From NCBI RefSeq assembly GCF_004011805.1, contig NZ_RCHJ01000003.1:62001-126000 (forward strand): a stretch of 64,000 nt of DNA, given 5' to 3'. The notes beneath the pieces were generated by a model, which saw nothing but the letters and a program-made list of their open reading frames with translations, ran no database searches and was not told the origin of the DNA. Source of the stretch: Piscinibacter defluvii (lineage in GTDB: Bacteria; Pseudomonadota; Gammaproteobacteria; Burkholderiales; Burkholderiaceae_C). The translations under genes were made by a program, and so were the position numbers. Numbering within the stretch: the stretch's first letter is position 1; every line of letters begins with the position of its first letter. Positions 17,023-26,431 of this stretch are shown piece by piece.

Positions 17023-18708
17023 ATGAAGCTGAGTGCCCTTGGGCAGGGTGCGGCGCTCGCCTGCGCCGCTGCCGGCCTGCTGCCCGGCCAGGCCGCCGCC
17101 TTCACGTTCGAGACCGAGTCGATGAAGGGCTCGTTCGATTCCACGCTCACGCTCGGGGCGGGCCAGCGCCTGGGCAACCAGAGCTGCAATCTGATCGGCA
17201 CTCCCACGGCCCGCTGCAGCGAAGCCCAGGTGAACCCGTTGACCTGGGCCGGCGCCGACGACGGCAACCTGAACTACGACAAGGGCGACTTCTTCACCGC
17301 CTACGTCAAGGGTTCGCACGAGCTGCTGCTGACGATGCCCGGCGAGGGCCTGAAGTTCATGGGCCGCTTCAACTGGCTCAAGGACTTCAAGGCCGACGAC
17401 ACGCGCACCACGCCGCTGCAGCCCGATGCGAAGAAGGAGATCGTCAACGACGTGAACCTGCTGGACCTGTGGGTCAGCAAGGAGTTCAAGCTCGGCGAGC
17501 GGAACGGCCGGGTGAAGATCGGCAACCAGGTGGTCAGCTGGGGCGAGAGCCTGTTTGCGCTGGGCGGCATCAACGCGACCAACGCCGTGGACCTGGTGCG
17601 CCTGTCCAACCCGGGCGTGCAGTTGAAGGAGGTGTTCCTGCCGGCGCCGATGGTGAGTGTGGCCAGCTCGATCGCCCCGGGCCTCAACGTCGAGGCGTAC
17701 TACCAGTTCAGGTGGAACCGCTACAAGTTCCCGCCGGCCGGTTCGTACTGGTCGCAGGGCGACATCTTCGACAAGGGGCGCGGTGACCTGCCGTTCCTGG
17801 ATCGGGACAAGGAGCCCAAGGACAGCGGCCAGTTCGGCGTCTCGCTGCGCTGGCGGCCCACCGGCATGGACACCGACTTCGGCTTCTACGCGCTGCGCTA
17901 CCACGACAAGACGCCCAACCTGGCCTACAGCACCGGCGCTGCCGAACTGCTGCAGTGGAACTTCGTGCCCGACCGCACGCTGCTGGGCGTGAGCGCGAAC
18001 ACTGCCTTGGGCGACTGGGCGGTCGGCGCGGAGCTCTCCTACCGGCCCAAGGACGCCGTGGCGTTGACCGCCTGCGCCGACGCGGGCACCGGCGGCACGG
18101 CGCAGGACTTCACGCCGACCGCGGCGCCGGCCACCGCCTGCCCCGGCTGGGTGGACAACAAGCGCTGGCAGCTGCACCTGACCGGCCTGTACAGCCTGAT
18201 CCCGTCCAACGCAGGTGCGTTCCTGGACCTGATCGGTGCGCAGACCGGCACCTTCCTGGGCGAGTTCGTCGTCATCCACTACCCCGGCATCAGCCAGGAC
18301 CAGCTGGTGCGCCGCACCATCGACGGCGTGGCGATCGAGCAGGCGGTGGCGGCCGGCCTGTGGTGGCTGCCGTCCTCCGGGTCCGGCGTGACGAAGGGCT
18401 TCGGCGACGCCACGTCGATGGGCTACATGGCCGACTTCAGCGTGGTCTACGACAGCTCGCTGATCAAGGGCTGGCAGGTCATCCCGGGCATGTTCGTGCA
18501 GCACGCGGTGAAGGGATCGACGCCGAACTTCATCGGCAACTGGCTCGAGGGCGCGAAGACGGTGAACCTGTACGTCAACTTCGTGCAGAACCCGGCGGCG
18601 TGGCAGGGCGGCGTCAACCTGGCCAGGTTCTTCGGCGGCAAGACGCCGACGCACCAGCCGCTGGGTGACCGCGACTTCGTCGGCTTCTATCTCTCGCGCA
18701 ACCTCTGA
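17023..18708 (+). CDS. DUF1302 outer-membrane protein
   Basis: A 561-residue protein with a signal peptide ending at about PGQAAAF, 29 bp after the DUF1329 gene and preceded by GGAGGGAAG. Alternating hydrophobic strands and repeated aromatic residues fit a DUF1302 beta-barrel-like protein. The conserved piece VKIGNQVVSWGESLFALGGI is typical of this family, and the C-terminus ends in DFVGFYLSRNL. It probably works in the outer membrane with the DUF1329 and MMPL partners to move a hydrophobic compound, either inwards or outwards. Confidence 0.88.
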   Translation: MKLSALGQGAALACAAAGLLPGQAAAFTFETESMKGSFDSTLTLGAGQRLGNQSCNLIGTPTARCSEAQVNPLTWAGADDGNLNYDKGDFFTAYVKGSHELLLTMPGEGLKFMGRFNWLKDFKADDTRTTPLQPDAKKEIVNDVNLLDLWVSKEFKLGERNGRVKIGNQVVSWGESLFALGGINATNAVDLVRLSNPGVQLKEVFLPAPMVSVASSIAPGLNVEAYYQFRWNRYKFPPAGSYWSQGDIFDKGRGDLPFLDRDKEPKDSGQFGVSLRWRPTGMDTDFGFYALRYHDKTPNLAYSTGAAELLQWNFVPDRTLLGVSANTALGDWAVGAELSYRPKDAVALTACADAGTGGTAQDFTPTAAPATACPGWVDNKRWQLHLTGLYSLIPSNAGAFLDLIGAQTGTFLGEFVVIHYPGISQDQLVRRTIDGVAIEQAVAAGLWWLPSSGSGVTKGFGDATSMGYMADFSVVYDSSLIKGWQVIPGMFVQHAVKGSTPNFIGNWLEGAKTVNLYVNFVQNPAAWQGGVNLARFFGGKTPTHQPLGDRDFVGFYLSRNL

Positions 18709-18718
18709 GAGGCCCGGC

Positions 18719-21103
18719 ATGTCGTCGCCCGCAATGCCCTCGGCGCCGGTGCGTGCGCTTGCGCGCGCCGAGGCGTTCTGCTTCACGCGCCGTGGCCTCA
18801 TCCTGGGCGTGCTGCTCGTGCTGACGGCCGTGATGGGCTGGTTCGCGCTGCAGCTGCGCATGGATGCCGGCTTCGAGAAGCAGATGCCGCTCGGGCACGA
18901 GTACATCCAGACCTTCCAGACCTACCGCAACGACGTGCTGGGCGCGAACCGGCTCAACATCGTCGTGCGCGCCCGCGAGGGCCGGATCTGGACCCCGGCC
19001 GGGCTGAAGCGCCTCTACGAGGTGACGCAGGCGGTGACCTACCTGCCCAACGTCGACCGGCTGGGTGTGCAGTCCCTGTGGACGCCCAACACCTTCGTCA
19101 ACGAGATCACCGAGGAAGGCTTCCGGGCCGACCCGCTGATCGCCGGCACGATCACGCCCGAGCAGATCACGCCGGAGCTGATCGCCGGCATCCGCCAGGC
19201 GGCCAGCCAGGGCGGCTTCATCGGCACCATGGTCTCGCGCGACGAAGCCGGCGCGATGGTGGTGGCCGAACTCGCCGAGACCGACCGCGACGGCCAGCGC
19301 CTCGACTACGTGGCCTACAACCGCATCCTCGAGGAACAGATCCGCGCCAGGTTCGAAGACAAGGACTTCGAGGTGCAGATCATCGGCTTTGCGAAGCAGA
19401 TCGGCGACATCGCCGACGGCGCCGCCTCGGTGCTCGAGTTCTGCGCCATCGCGCTGCTGCTGACGGCGTTTGCCGTCTTCTGGTACTGCCGCTCGATCGC
19501 CTTCACGCTGCTGCCGATCGTCTGCTCGCTGGCCTCGCTGGTGTGGCAGTTCGGCACCTTGCGGCTGCTGGGCTACGGGCTGGACCCGCTGGCGGTGCTG
19601 GTGCCGTTCCTGGTGTTCGCCATCGGCGTCTCGCACGGCGTGCAGCAGATCAACTTCATCGTGCGCGAGCTGGCGCAGGGCAAGACCACCATGCAGGCCT
19701 GCCGCGCCAGCTTCAGCGGCCTGCTGATCCCCGGCATCCTGGCGCTGGTGACGGCGTTCGTCACCTTCATCACGCTGCTGCTGATCCCGATCCCGATGGT
19801 GCGCGAGCTGGCGGTGGCGGCCGCGCTCGGGGTGGCCTACAAGATCGTCACCAACCTGGTGATGCTGCCGGTGGCCGCGTCCTACGTGACCATGAAGCCG
19901 GGCTGGGCCCAGCGAGCGATGGCCATCAACCACCGGCGCGCCGCCTGGCTGCGCCCGGTGGCGCGCCTGGCCGAGCCGCGCCGGGCCGCCTGGACGCTGG
20001 CGGTGGTGGCCGTCGTGTTCGGCGTCTCGGTCTGGCAGAGCAGCGACCGCGTGGTGGGCACCCTGCAGCCCGGGGCGCCGGAACTGCGGCCCGAGGCGCG
20101 CTTCAACCGGGACGCGGTGTCCATCTCGACCAGCTTCGACACCGGCCTGGACTGGCTGACCGTGGTCTTCGAGTCGCCCCAGAACTCCTGCGAGAACCCG
20201 GCCATCGGCGCCTGGCAGGACGACTTCGTCTGGCAGGTCGGCAGCGTGGAGGGCGTGCTGTCGGCGCTGTCCTTCGCCGGCCAGATGCGGCTGTTCAACG
20301 AGGGCTACAACGAGGGCCACCCGAAGATGTCGGCGGTGCCGATCGATGGTGCCAACTACTCGGGCCTGGCGGCCGAGATCGGACGCACGCGCGGCATGTT
20401 GCGCGGCGACTGCAGCATGAGCGCGGTGCACCTGTTCCTGGCCGACCACCAGGCCACGACGATCAACCGGGTGATCGATGCGGTGAAGCGCTTCCGCGTC
20501 GCCGAGCCGCTGCCCGGCTCGAGCATCCGGCTGGCCTCGGGCAACGCCGGCGTGCTGGCGGCCATCAACGACGAGGTGCACAGGAGCGAGCTGCCGATGA
20601 TGCTGTACGTGTACGGCGCCATCGTGCTGCTGGTGGCGCTGGTGTACCGCGACTTCCGCGCCGTGCTCGCCTGCTGCCTGCCGCTGACCGTGGGCACCTT
20701 CATCGGCTACTGGTTCATGAAGGAGCTGCAGATCGGGCTGACGGTGGCCACGCTGCCGGTGATGGTGCTGGCGGTGGGCATCGGCGTGGACTACGCGTTC
20801 TACATCTACAACCGCCTGCAGCTGCACCTGGCGCACGGGCAGCCGATCGTCAAGGCCATCGAACACTCGATCCTCGAGGTGGGCGCGGCGACGATCTTCA
20901 CCGCCATCACGCTGGCCATCGGCGTGGCGACGTGGTCGTTCTCCGAGCTGAAGTTCCAGGCCGACATGGGCAAGCTGCTGGCCTTCATGTTCATGGTCAA
21001 CATGGTGATGGCGATGACGGCGCTGCCGGCGTTTGCCGTGTGGCTCGAGAAGATCTTCCCGCGGCGCACGGCGGTGCGGGCGCCGGGCCTGCTGGCGCAC
21101 TGA
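18719..21103 (+). CDS. RND/MMPL-family transporter
   Basis: Encodes 794 residues from the ATG at 18719, which has GAGAGGC just upstream; an earlier in-frame codon would overlap DUF1302. The layout is typical of the MMPL/HAE3 type: one N-terminal helix, a large periplasmic loop, a helix block near 240-400 with VFAIGVSHGVQQINFIVREL, a second periplasmic loop, and a second block with VMVLAVGIGVDYAFYIYNRL. The two-fold repeat carries sterol-sensing-like segments. These transporters move lipids or hydrophobic metabolites across the inner membrane using the proton gradient. Confidence 0.9.
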   Translation: MSSPAMPSAPVRALARAEAFCFTRRGLILGVLLVLTAVMGWFALQLRMDAGFEKQMPLGHEYIQTFQTYRNDVLGANRLNIVVRAREGRIWTPAGLKRLYEVTQAVTYLPNVDRLGVQSLWTPNTFVNEITEEGFRADPLIAGTITPEQITPELIAGIRQAASQGGFIGTMVSRDEAGAMVVAELAETDRDGQRLDYVAYNRILEEQIRARFEDKDFEVQIIGFAKQIGDIADGAASVLEFCAIALLLTAFAVFWYCRSIAFTLLPIVCSLASLVWQFGTLRLLGYGLDPLAVLVPFLVFAIGVSHGVQQINFIVRELAQGKTTMQACRASFSGLLIPGILALVTAFVTFITLLLIPIPMVRELAVAAALGVAYKIVTNLVMLPVAASYVTMKPGWAQRAMAINHRRAAWLRPVARLAEPRRAAWTLAVVAVVFGVSVWQSSDRVVGTLQPGAPELRPEARFNRDAVSISTSFDTGLDWLTVVFESPQNSCENPAIGAWQDDFVWQVGSVEGVLSALSFAGQMRLFNEGYNEGHPKMSAVPIDGANYSGLAAEIGRTRGMLRGDCSMSAVHLFLADHQATTINRVIDAVKRFRVAEPLPGSSIRLASGNAGVLAAINDEVHRSELPMMLYVYGAIVLLVALVYRDFRAVLACCLPLTVGTFIGYWFMKELQIGLTVATLPVMVLAVGIGVDYAFYIYNRLQLHLAHGQPIVKAIEHSILEVGAATIFTAITLAIGVATWSFSELKFQADMGKLLAFMFMVNMVMAMTALPAFAVWLEKIFPRRTAVRAPGLLAH

Positions 21104-21113
21104 GGAGGCCCCG

Positions 21114-22100
21114 ATGAACGCATGTTTCCTGGCCTGCGCGGCGCTGACGCTGGCCGCATGGGGTGGGCTGCCGGCGGCCGCGGCGCCCGACGCGACGGCG
21201 GCGCTGCAGGCGCGCCCGGCAGCCCGGGTGGCGCACGCGGCCACGGCGGCGCTGCTGGCCGCGGCACGCGCCGGCGCGCGCCTGGTGGCCGTGGGCGACC
21301 ATGGCGTGGTGCTGCTGTCCGACGACGGCGGCGCGCGGTGGCGCCAGGCCCGAACGGTGCCGGTGCGCTCGGCGCTCACCGCCGTCAGCTTCGCCGACGA
21401 GCGGCGCGGCTGGGCGGTGGGCCACTGGGGTGCGGTGCTCGCCACGCAAGACGGCGGCGAGACCTGGACCCTGCTGCGAAGCGACACCGCCGAAGACCGG
21501 CCGCTCTTCGCGGTGCACGCCTTCGACGCCCAGCGCCTGGTGGCCGTCGGGCTGTGGAGCCTGGTGCTGACGAGTGCCGACGGCGGCAAGAGCTGGGCGC
21601 CGGTCGCACTGCCGCTGCCGCCGGCCGCCGACGGGGCGAAGGCGACGAAGGCGGACCTGAACCTGTTCGGCCTGTTCACCGATGCCCGCGGCCACCTCTA
21701 CGCGGCCGCCGAGCGCGGCATGGTGCTGCGCTCCGAAGACCGGGGCGCGAGCTGGACCTACCTGCCCACCGGCTACAAGGGCTCGTTCTGGACCGGTGCG
21801 TCGCCGGCGCCGGGCGTGCTGGTGGCGGCCGGGCTGCGCGGGGCGATCTACCGCAGTGCCGACGACGGCCAGTCGTGGACGCGCGTCGACAGCGGCAGCA
21901 AGGCCTCGATCACGAGCCTGGTGGTGCAGGGCCAGGACCTGGTGGCGCTGGGGCTGGACGGCCTGTTGCTGCGCAGCGCCGATCAAGGGCAGCGGTTCAC
22001 GGGCGCGCCGCGCGGCGACCGCGCCGCGCTGACCGCCGCCGTGCCGCGGCCCGACGGCGCGCTGGTGCTCTTCTCCCGGCGCGGCGTCGTCCGGGACTGA
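21114..22100 (+). CDS. YCF48/BNR-repeat periplasmic protein
   Basis: Encodes 328 residues from the ATG at 21114, with TGAGGAGG upstream. The signal peptide ends near GGLPAAAAPDA. Repeated Asp-box blades follow: LLSDDGGARW, LATQDGGETW, LTSADGGKSW, LRSEDRGASW and YRSADDGQSW, giving a beta-propeller related to photosystem II assembly factor YCF48. In this four-gene set it may act as the periplasmic assembly or docking factor for the transporter. It ends 46 bp before the aldehyde dehydrogenase gene. Confidence 0.87.
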   Translation: MNACFLACAALTLAAWGGLPAAAAPDATAALQARPAARVAHAATAALLAAARAGARLVAVGDHGVVLLSDDGGARWRQARTVPVRSALTAVSFADERRGWAVGHWGAVLATQDGGETWTLLRSDTAEDRPLFAVHAFDAQRLVAVGLWSLVLTSADGGKSWAPVALPLPPAADGAKATKADLNLFGLFTDARGHLYAAAERGMVLRSEDRGASWTYLPTGYKGSFWTGASPAPGVLVAAGLRGAIYRSADDGQSWTRVDSGSKASITSLVVQGQDLVALGLDGLLLRSADQGQRFTGAPRGDRAALTAAVPRPDGALVLFSRRGVVRD

Positions 22101-22146
22101 TCCGCGCCCCGCTTCACCCACGTTGGCTTTCGAAGGATCCGACACC

Positions 22147-23601
22147 ATGAAGTACCCGGCCTTGGCCTTGCACATCGGCGGCCAGTGGCTGCCGCGTGCC
22201 TCCGGCGGCGAGCGGTATGTGTTCAACCCGGCGGACGAGGCGCCGCTGGCCGCGCTGCCGCTGGCCGGCGAGTCCGAGCTGCAGGAGGCGGCCGAGTCCG
22301 CGCGGCGCGGCTTTCGCGTCTGGCGGACCCTCAGCGCACACGGGCGCTACGCCATCCTGCGCCGTGCCGGCGAGCTGATGCGCCAGCGCACCGACGAGAT
22401 CGCCTGCGTGCTGACGCTGGAACAGGGCAAGCCCCTGGCCGAGGCAGTGCGCGAGGTCAAGCTCAGTGCCGACATCCTCGACTTCCAGGCCGAGGAGGGC
22501 AAGCGCCTGTACGGGCGCACGGTGGCGCCGCGGGTCGAGGGCATCCTGTCGCAGACGGTGCTGCGTCAGCCCGTGGGGCCGGTGGCCGCGTTCACGCCCT
22601 GGAACTTCCCGGCCAACCTGCCGGTGCGCAAGCTCGCCAGTGCGCTGGCGGCCGGCTGCAGCGTGGTGATCAAGCCGGACGAGGAGACCCCGGGCACCTG
22701 CATGCTGATCGTGCAGGCCTTCCTCGATGCCGGCGTGCCGGCCGATGCGATCAACATGGTCTGCGGCGATCCGGCGCAGGTGTCGTCCACGCTGATCGCG
22801 CATCCGGCCATCGCCAAGGTCTCCGTCACCGGCTCGGTGGCCGTCGGCAAGCTGCTGGGCGAGCAGGCGGCGCGCCACGTCAAGCGCTTCACCGGCGAAC
22901 TGGGTGGCCATGCGCCGGTGATCGTGGCAGACGACATGTGCGAAGGTGCGGCACTGGCCTTCGTGCTCAGGAGCTCGCTCGCCGCGAAGTACCGCAACGC
23001 CGGCCAGGTGTGCGCCTCGCCGATCCGCTTCTACCTGCCGCGCCGCCACCTGGAGGCGTTCGCCGAGCAGTTTGCACTCGGCGCGCAGCGCCTGCGGCTC
23101 GGCCCCGGCAGCGATCCGCAGACGCAGATGGGACCGCTCGCGCACGCGCGCCGCATCGACGACATGGAACGCTTCGTCGACGATGCCGTCGCCCAGGGCG
23201 CGCGCCTGCTGACCGGCGGCCATCGGGTCGACCGGCGCGGCTGGTTCTTCGAGCCGACCGTGTTCGCCGACGCGCCGGCCAGCTCGCTGCTGATGCGCCA
23301 GGAGCCCTTCGGCCCGATCGCCGTGCTGCGGCCCTACGACACCCTGGAGGATGCGATCAGCGCCGCCAATGCGCTGCCCTACGGCCTGGGGGCCTACGCG
23401 TTCACCCGCGACCTGCACGTCGCGCACCGGCTCGCCGAGGAGCTCGAGGCCGGCATGGTCGGCATCAATCACTTCGGCGTGTCGCAGCCCGAGATGCCGT
23501 TCGGCGGCTGGAAGGAAAGCGGCATCGGCCAGGAGATGGGGGCCGAGGGCGTGCTGCACTACACCGAAGTGAAGACCATCACCGTGGGCGTGCCGGGCTG
23601 A
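22147..23601 (+). CDS. NAD(P)-dependent aldehyde dehydrogenase (semialdehyde type)
   Basis: A 484-residue ALDH-superfamily enzyme starting at the ATG at 22147 after GAAGGATCC; an upstream TTG at 22123 has weaker support. FTPWNFPANLPVRKL and CSVVIKPDEETP form the cofactor site. The catalytic Glu251 lies in FTGELGGHAP and the nucleophile Cys289 in RNAGQVCASPIRFY. It most resembles succinate-semialdehyde dehydrogenases. With the aminotransferase and permease downstream it fits oxidation of a semialdehyde from an omega-amino acid or diamine. Confidence 0.9.
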   Translation: MKYPALALHIGGQWLPRASGGERYVFNPADEAPLAALPLAGESELQEAAESARRGFRVWRTLSAHGRYAILRRAGELMRQRTDEIACVLTLEQGKPLAEAVREVKLSADILDFQAEEGKRLYGRTVAPRVEGILSQTVLRQPVGPVAAFTPWNFPANLPVRKLASALAAGCSVVIKPDEETPGTCMLIVQAFLDAGVPADAINMVCGDPAQVSSTLIAHPAIAKVSVTGSVAVGKLLGEQAARHVKRFTGELGGHAPVIVADDMCEGAALAFVLRSSLAAKYRNAGQVCASPIRFYLPRRHLEAFAEQFALGAQRLRLGPGSDPQTQMGPLAHARRIDDMERFVDDAVAQGARLLTGGHRVDRRGWFFEPTVFADAPASSLLMRQEPFGPIAVLRPYDTLEDAISAANALPYGLGAYAFTRDLHVAHRLAEELEAGMVGINHFGVSQPEMPFGGWKESGIGQEMGAEGVLHYTEVKTITVGVPG

Positions 23602-23642
23602 GCCCGCGCAGGCCGATCGATACCTCATCCGAAGAGACCGCC

Positions 23643-25010
23643 ATGCATCCGAGTCCCGACCAGCTCAAGCGCGACAACGCGCAGTTCATCTGGCATCCCA
23701 TGGCCCACCCGGGCGCGATGAAGAAGGCCGCGCCCGACATGATCGCGCGCGGCGAAGGCTGCTGGATCTGGGACGTCGACGGGCACAAGATGCTCGACGG
23801 CGTCGGCGGCCTGTGGGCCGCCAACCTCGGCCACAGCAACCGGCGCGTGCGCGACGCGATCGTCGCGCAGCTCGACGAGCTGCCGTTCTACAACGTCTTC
23901 CGCGGCACCACCCACGTGCGCGCGGTCGAGCTCTCCGCGCGGCTCGTGAAGATGATGGCGCCCGACGAGGTCGGCGCCGTGCTGTTCTCCAGCGGCGGCA
24001 GCGATGCGGTGGAGGGCGCGCTGAAGATCGCGCGCCAGTACTGGAAGCTCAAGGGCCAGGCCGACCGCTTCAAGTTCATCAGCCTGCGCCAGGGTTACCA
24101 CGGCGTGCACTTCGGCGGCATGAGCGTGAACGGCAACACCAACTTCCGCCGCGCCTACGAGCCGCTGCTGCCGGGCTGCTTCCACGTCGACACGCCCTGG
24201 CTCTACCACAACCCCTACACCGATGACCCGGTGCGTCTGGGCGAGATCTGCGCCGAGCTGCTGGAGCGCGAGATCGTGTTCCAGGGGCCGGACACGGTGG
24301 CCGCCTTCATCGCCGAGCCCATCCAGGGCGCGGGCGGCGTGATCGTGCCGCCGGACAACTACTGGCCGCTGGTGCGCAAGGTCTGCGACAAGCATGGCGT
24401 GCTGCTGATCGCCGACGAGGTGGTCACCGGTTTCGGCCGCGCCGGCGCGATGTTCGGCACGCGGCTGTGGGGCGTCAATGCCGACCTGTGGTGCCTGGCC
24501 AAGGGCATCAGCTCGGGCTACGTGCCGCTGGGTGCAACGGCCATCGGCAAGAAGGTGGCCGAGGTGTTCGATGCCGACGCCACCGGTGCCGCCTCGGTGT
24601 CGCACGGCTACACCTACAGCGCCCACCCGGTGGCCGCCGCCGCGGCGCTGGCGACGCTGGTCGTGATCGAGGAACTGGACATCCCCGCCAACGCGGCGCG
24701 CGAAGGCGCCCACCTGCACGAGCGGCTCGCCTCGTTCACCGAACGCTTCGGCTTCGTCGGCAACGTGCGCGGGCGCGGGTTGATGGCCGGCATCGAGATG
24801 GTGGCCGACAAGGCAGCGCGCATCCCGGTGCCGCGCACCAGCGACATCCCCGCGCGTGTGGCGCGCGAGGCCTACCGGCGCGGCCTGATGGTGCGCATCT
24901 CGGGCCCCAACATGATCCTGTCGCCCCCGCTGGTGATCAACCGGGCCGAGGTCGACCTGATGGTCGATGTGCTGGAGCAGAGCTTCCAGGCCGTGCAGGC
25001 CACGCTCTGA
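23643..25010 (+). CDS. Class-III omega-aminotransferase (aspartate aminotransferase family)
   Basis: A 455-residue fold-type I PLP enzyme. LFSSGGSDAVEGALKIARQYW (near 114-134) binds the PLP phosphate, LLIADEVVTGFGR contains the PLP-pyridine Asp near 258, and WCLAKGISSGYVPLGA carries Lys287. It resembles beta-alanine/omega-amino acid:pyruvate and polyamine aminotransferases, in contrast to the phospho-lyase-like class III enzyme at 6651-7928. It lies 41 bp after the aldehyde dehydrogenase gene and 38 bp before a permease gene, suggesting uptake, transamination and aldehyde oxidation as one pathway. Confidence 0.9.
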   Translation: MHPSPDQLKRDNAQFIWHPMAHPGAMKKAAPDMIARGEGCWIWDVDGHKMLDGVGGLWAANLGHSNRRVRDAIVAQLDELPFYNVFRGTTHVRAVELSARLVKMMAPDEVGAVLFSSGGSDAVEGALKIARQYWKLKGQADRFKFISLRQGYHGVHFGGMSVNGNTNFRRAYEPLLPGCFHVDTPWLYHNPYTDDPVRLGEICAELLEREIVFQGPDTVAAFIAEPIQGAGGVIVPPDNYWPLVRKVCDKHGVLLIADEVVTGFGRAGAMFGTRLWGVNADLWCLAKGISSGYVPLGATAIGKKVAEVFDADATGAASVSHGYTYSAHPVAAAAALATLVVIEELDIPANAAREGAHLHERLASFTERFGFVGNVRGRGLMAGIEMVADKAARIPVPRTSDIPARVAREAYRRGLMVRISGPNMILSPPLVINRAEVDLMVDVLEQSFQAVQATL

Positions 25011-25048
25011 TCCGAGCGGCCACCGTCTCAATCCAGGAGGAGTCCAAC

Positions 25049-26416
25049 GTGTCCAACCCATCGCCCCCCCGTTCGGCCGGTCTCGGCTTCAAGGCGCTGT
25101 TCGCCGCCGCCATCGGCGTCATCGTGGCGCAGCTCGGGATGGTCAGCTCGGCACAGGGCATCGGCATCGGCGGCTGGGGCTTCGTCGTCGCGCTGGTCAT
25201 CGCGTTCGCCATCTCGCTGGCCAATGCCTTCGCCTATGCCGAGATGTCGTTGATGCTGCCCAGCCAGGGCTCGCTGTCGAGCTTCGCCGAGGCGGCGATC
25301 GGCAACTTCCCGGCCATCATGCTGGTGTTCGCCGGCTACGTGACGCCGGCGATCTTCGGTCTGCCGGCCGAGCTGATCCTGGCCGACGCGATCCTGACCG
25401 ACGCGCTGAAGCTGCCGCTGCCGACGTACTTCTGGCCGGTGGCCATCGTCGCGCTGTTCGCGCTGCTGAACATCCTCGGCACCGACGTGTTCGCCAGGGT
25501 GCAGACGCTGCTCAGCTTCGTCGTGCTGCTGTTCCTGGGCGTGCTGGGCGCGGTGGCACTGGCCGGCGGTTCATCGGCCGCGCCGGCCGAAGGGGCCGGG
25601 CTCGCGCAACTGTCGAAGGACACGGTGACGATCGGCCTGGTGGCGCTGGCGTTCTGGGTGTTCGCCGGGATCGAGTTCGTCACGCCGCTGGTGACGGAGG
25701 CGCGCAACCCCAGGCGCGACCTGCCGCGGGCCATGATCCTCGGCCTGGTGGCGCTGCTCGCGGTGCAGGTGCTGTTCGTGCTCGGTGCGGCCACGCTGCT
25801 GCCGCGCGAGAAGCTGGCCAGCGCACCGACGCCGCACCTGGATGTGGCCGCCGCCGTGCTGGGGCCGAACGCGGCCGTGATCATCGCCGTGCTGGCGCTG
25901 CTCGCCTCGGCCAGCCTGATCAACACCGTGCTGGCCGCGGTGCCGCGCATGCTGGCCGGCATGGCCGACAACGGGCAGGTCTTCCCGCTGCTGAAGTACC
26001 GCCATCCGCGGCTCGGTACGCCGGTGGCCGCGATCCTGTTTGTCTCCGCCTTGCCGCTCATCGGCGTCTTCTGGTCCGGCGGCAAGGTCGAGGCGATCCT
26101 GCCGCTGATGATCGCCGCCTCGGTGGCCTGGCTGATGGCCTACATCATGGCCCAGGTGTCGCTGATGGTGCTGCGTGCGCGCCACCCGGAGCTGCCGCGT
26201 CCGTTCAAGGTGCCGGGCTATCCCGTGGTGCCGGTGCTGGCGATCGCCGGCATGGTGTTCGTGATCGCCAACAGCTCGCCGGCGCCCGAGATGACGCGGG
26301 CCATCGCCACCTACACCGGCGTGGTGCTGGCGCTCTTCGCCGTCGTCGGCGCGGTGTGGGTGAAGGCGGTCATGAGGCGGGGGCTGTTCGAGCCCGTCAA
26401 ACCCCATCTCGGCTGA
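25049..26416 (+). CDS. APC-family amino-acid/amine permease
   Basis: Encodes 455 residues from a GTG at 25049, with a strong AGGAGGAG sequence nearby. About twelve hydrophobic helices are visible, and the first contains the APC-type AIGVIVAQLGMVSSAQGIG. GIEFVTPLVTEARNPRRDLPRAM is the conserved cytoplasmic loop. It should import the amine or amino acid metabolised by the two enzymes upstream; the substrate is unknown. The last segment is basic (MRRGLFEPVK). Confidence 0.88.
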   Translation: MSNPSPPRSAGLGFKALFAAAIGVIVAQLGMVSSAQGIGIGGWGFVVALVIAFAISLANAFAYAEMSLMLPSQGSLSSFAEAAIGNFPAIMLVFAGYVTPAIFGLPAELILADAILTDALKLPLPTYFWPVAIVALFALLNILGTDVFARVQTLLSFVVLLFLGVLGAVALAGGSSAAPAEGAGLAQLSKDTVTIGLVALAFWVFAGIEFVTPLVTEARNPRRDLPRAMILGLVALLAVQVLFVLGAATLLPREKLASAPTPHLDVAAAVLGPNAAVIIAVLALLASASLINTVLAAVPRMLAGMADNGQVFPLLKYRHPRLGTPVAAILFVSALPLIGVFWSGGKVEAILPLMIAASVAWLMAYIMAQVSLMVLRARHPELPRPFKVPGYPVVPVLAIAGMVFVIANSSPAPEMTRAIATYTGVVLALFAVVGAVWVKAVMRRGLFEPVKPHLG

Positions 26417-26431
26417 CGAGGACATGTGGCC

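Noticed and set aside
15535-18708. One 1057-codon forward frame that spans the DUF1329 and DUF1302 genes
   Set aside because: Only the part from the ATG at 17023 is protein-like (DUF1302). The first part is an out-of-frame shadow of the DUF1329 gene, so this is not a fusion protein.
18614-21679. A 1021-codon reverse-strand open frame
   Set aside because: It is the antisense shadow of the MMPL transporter and YCF48 genes. The translation is His/Arg/Gln-rich and low in complexity, with no domain.
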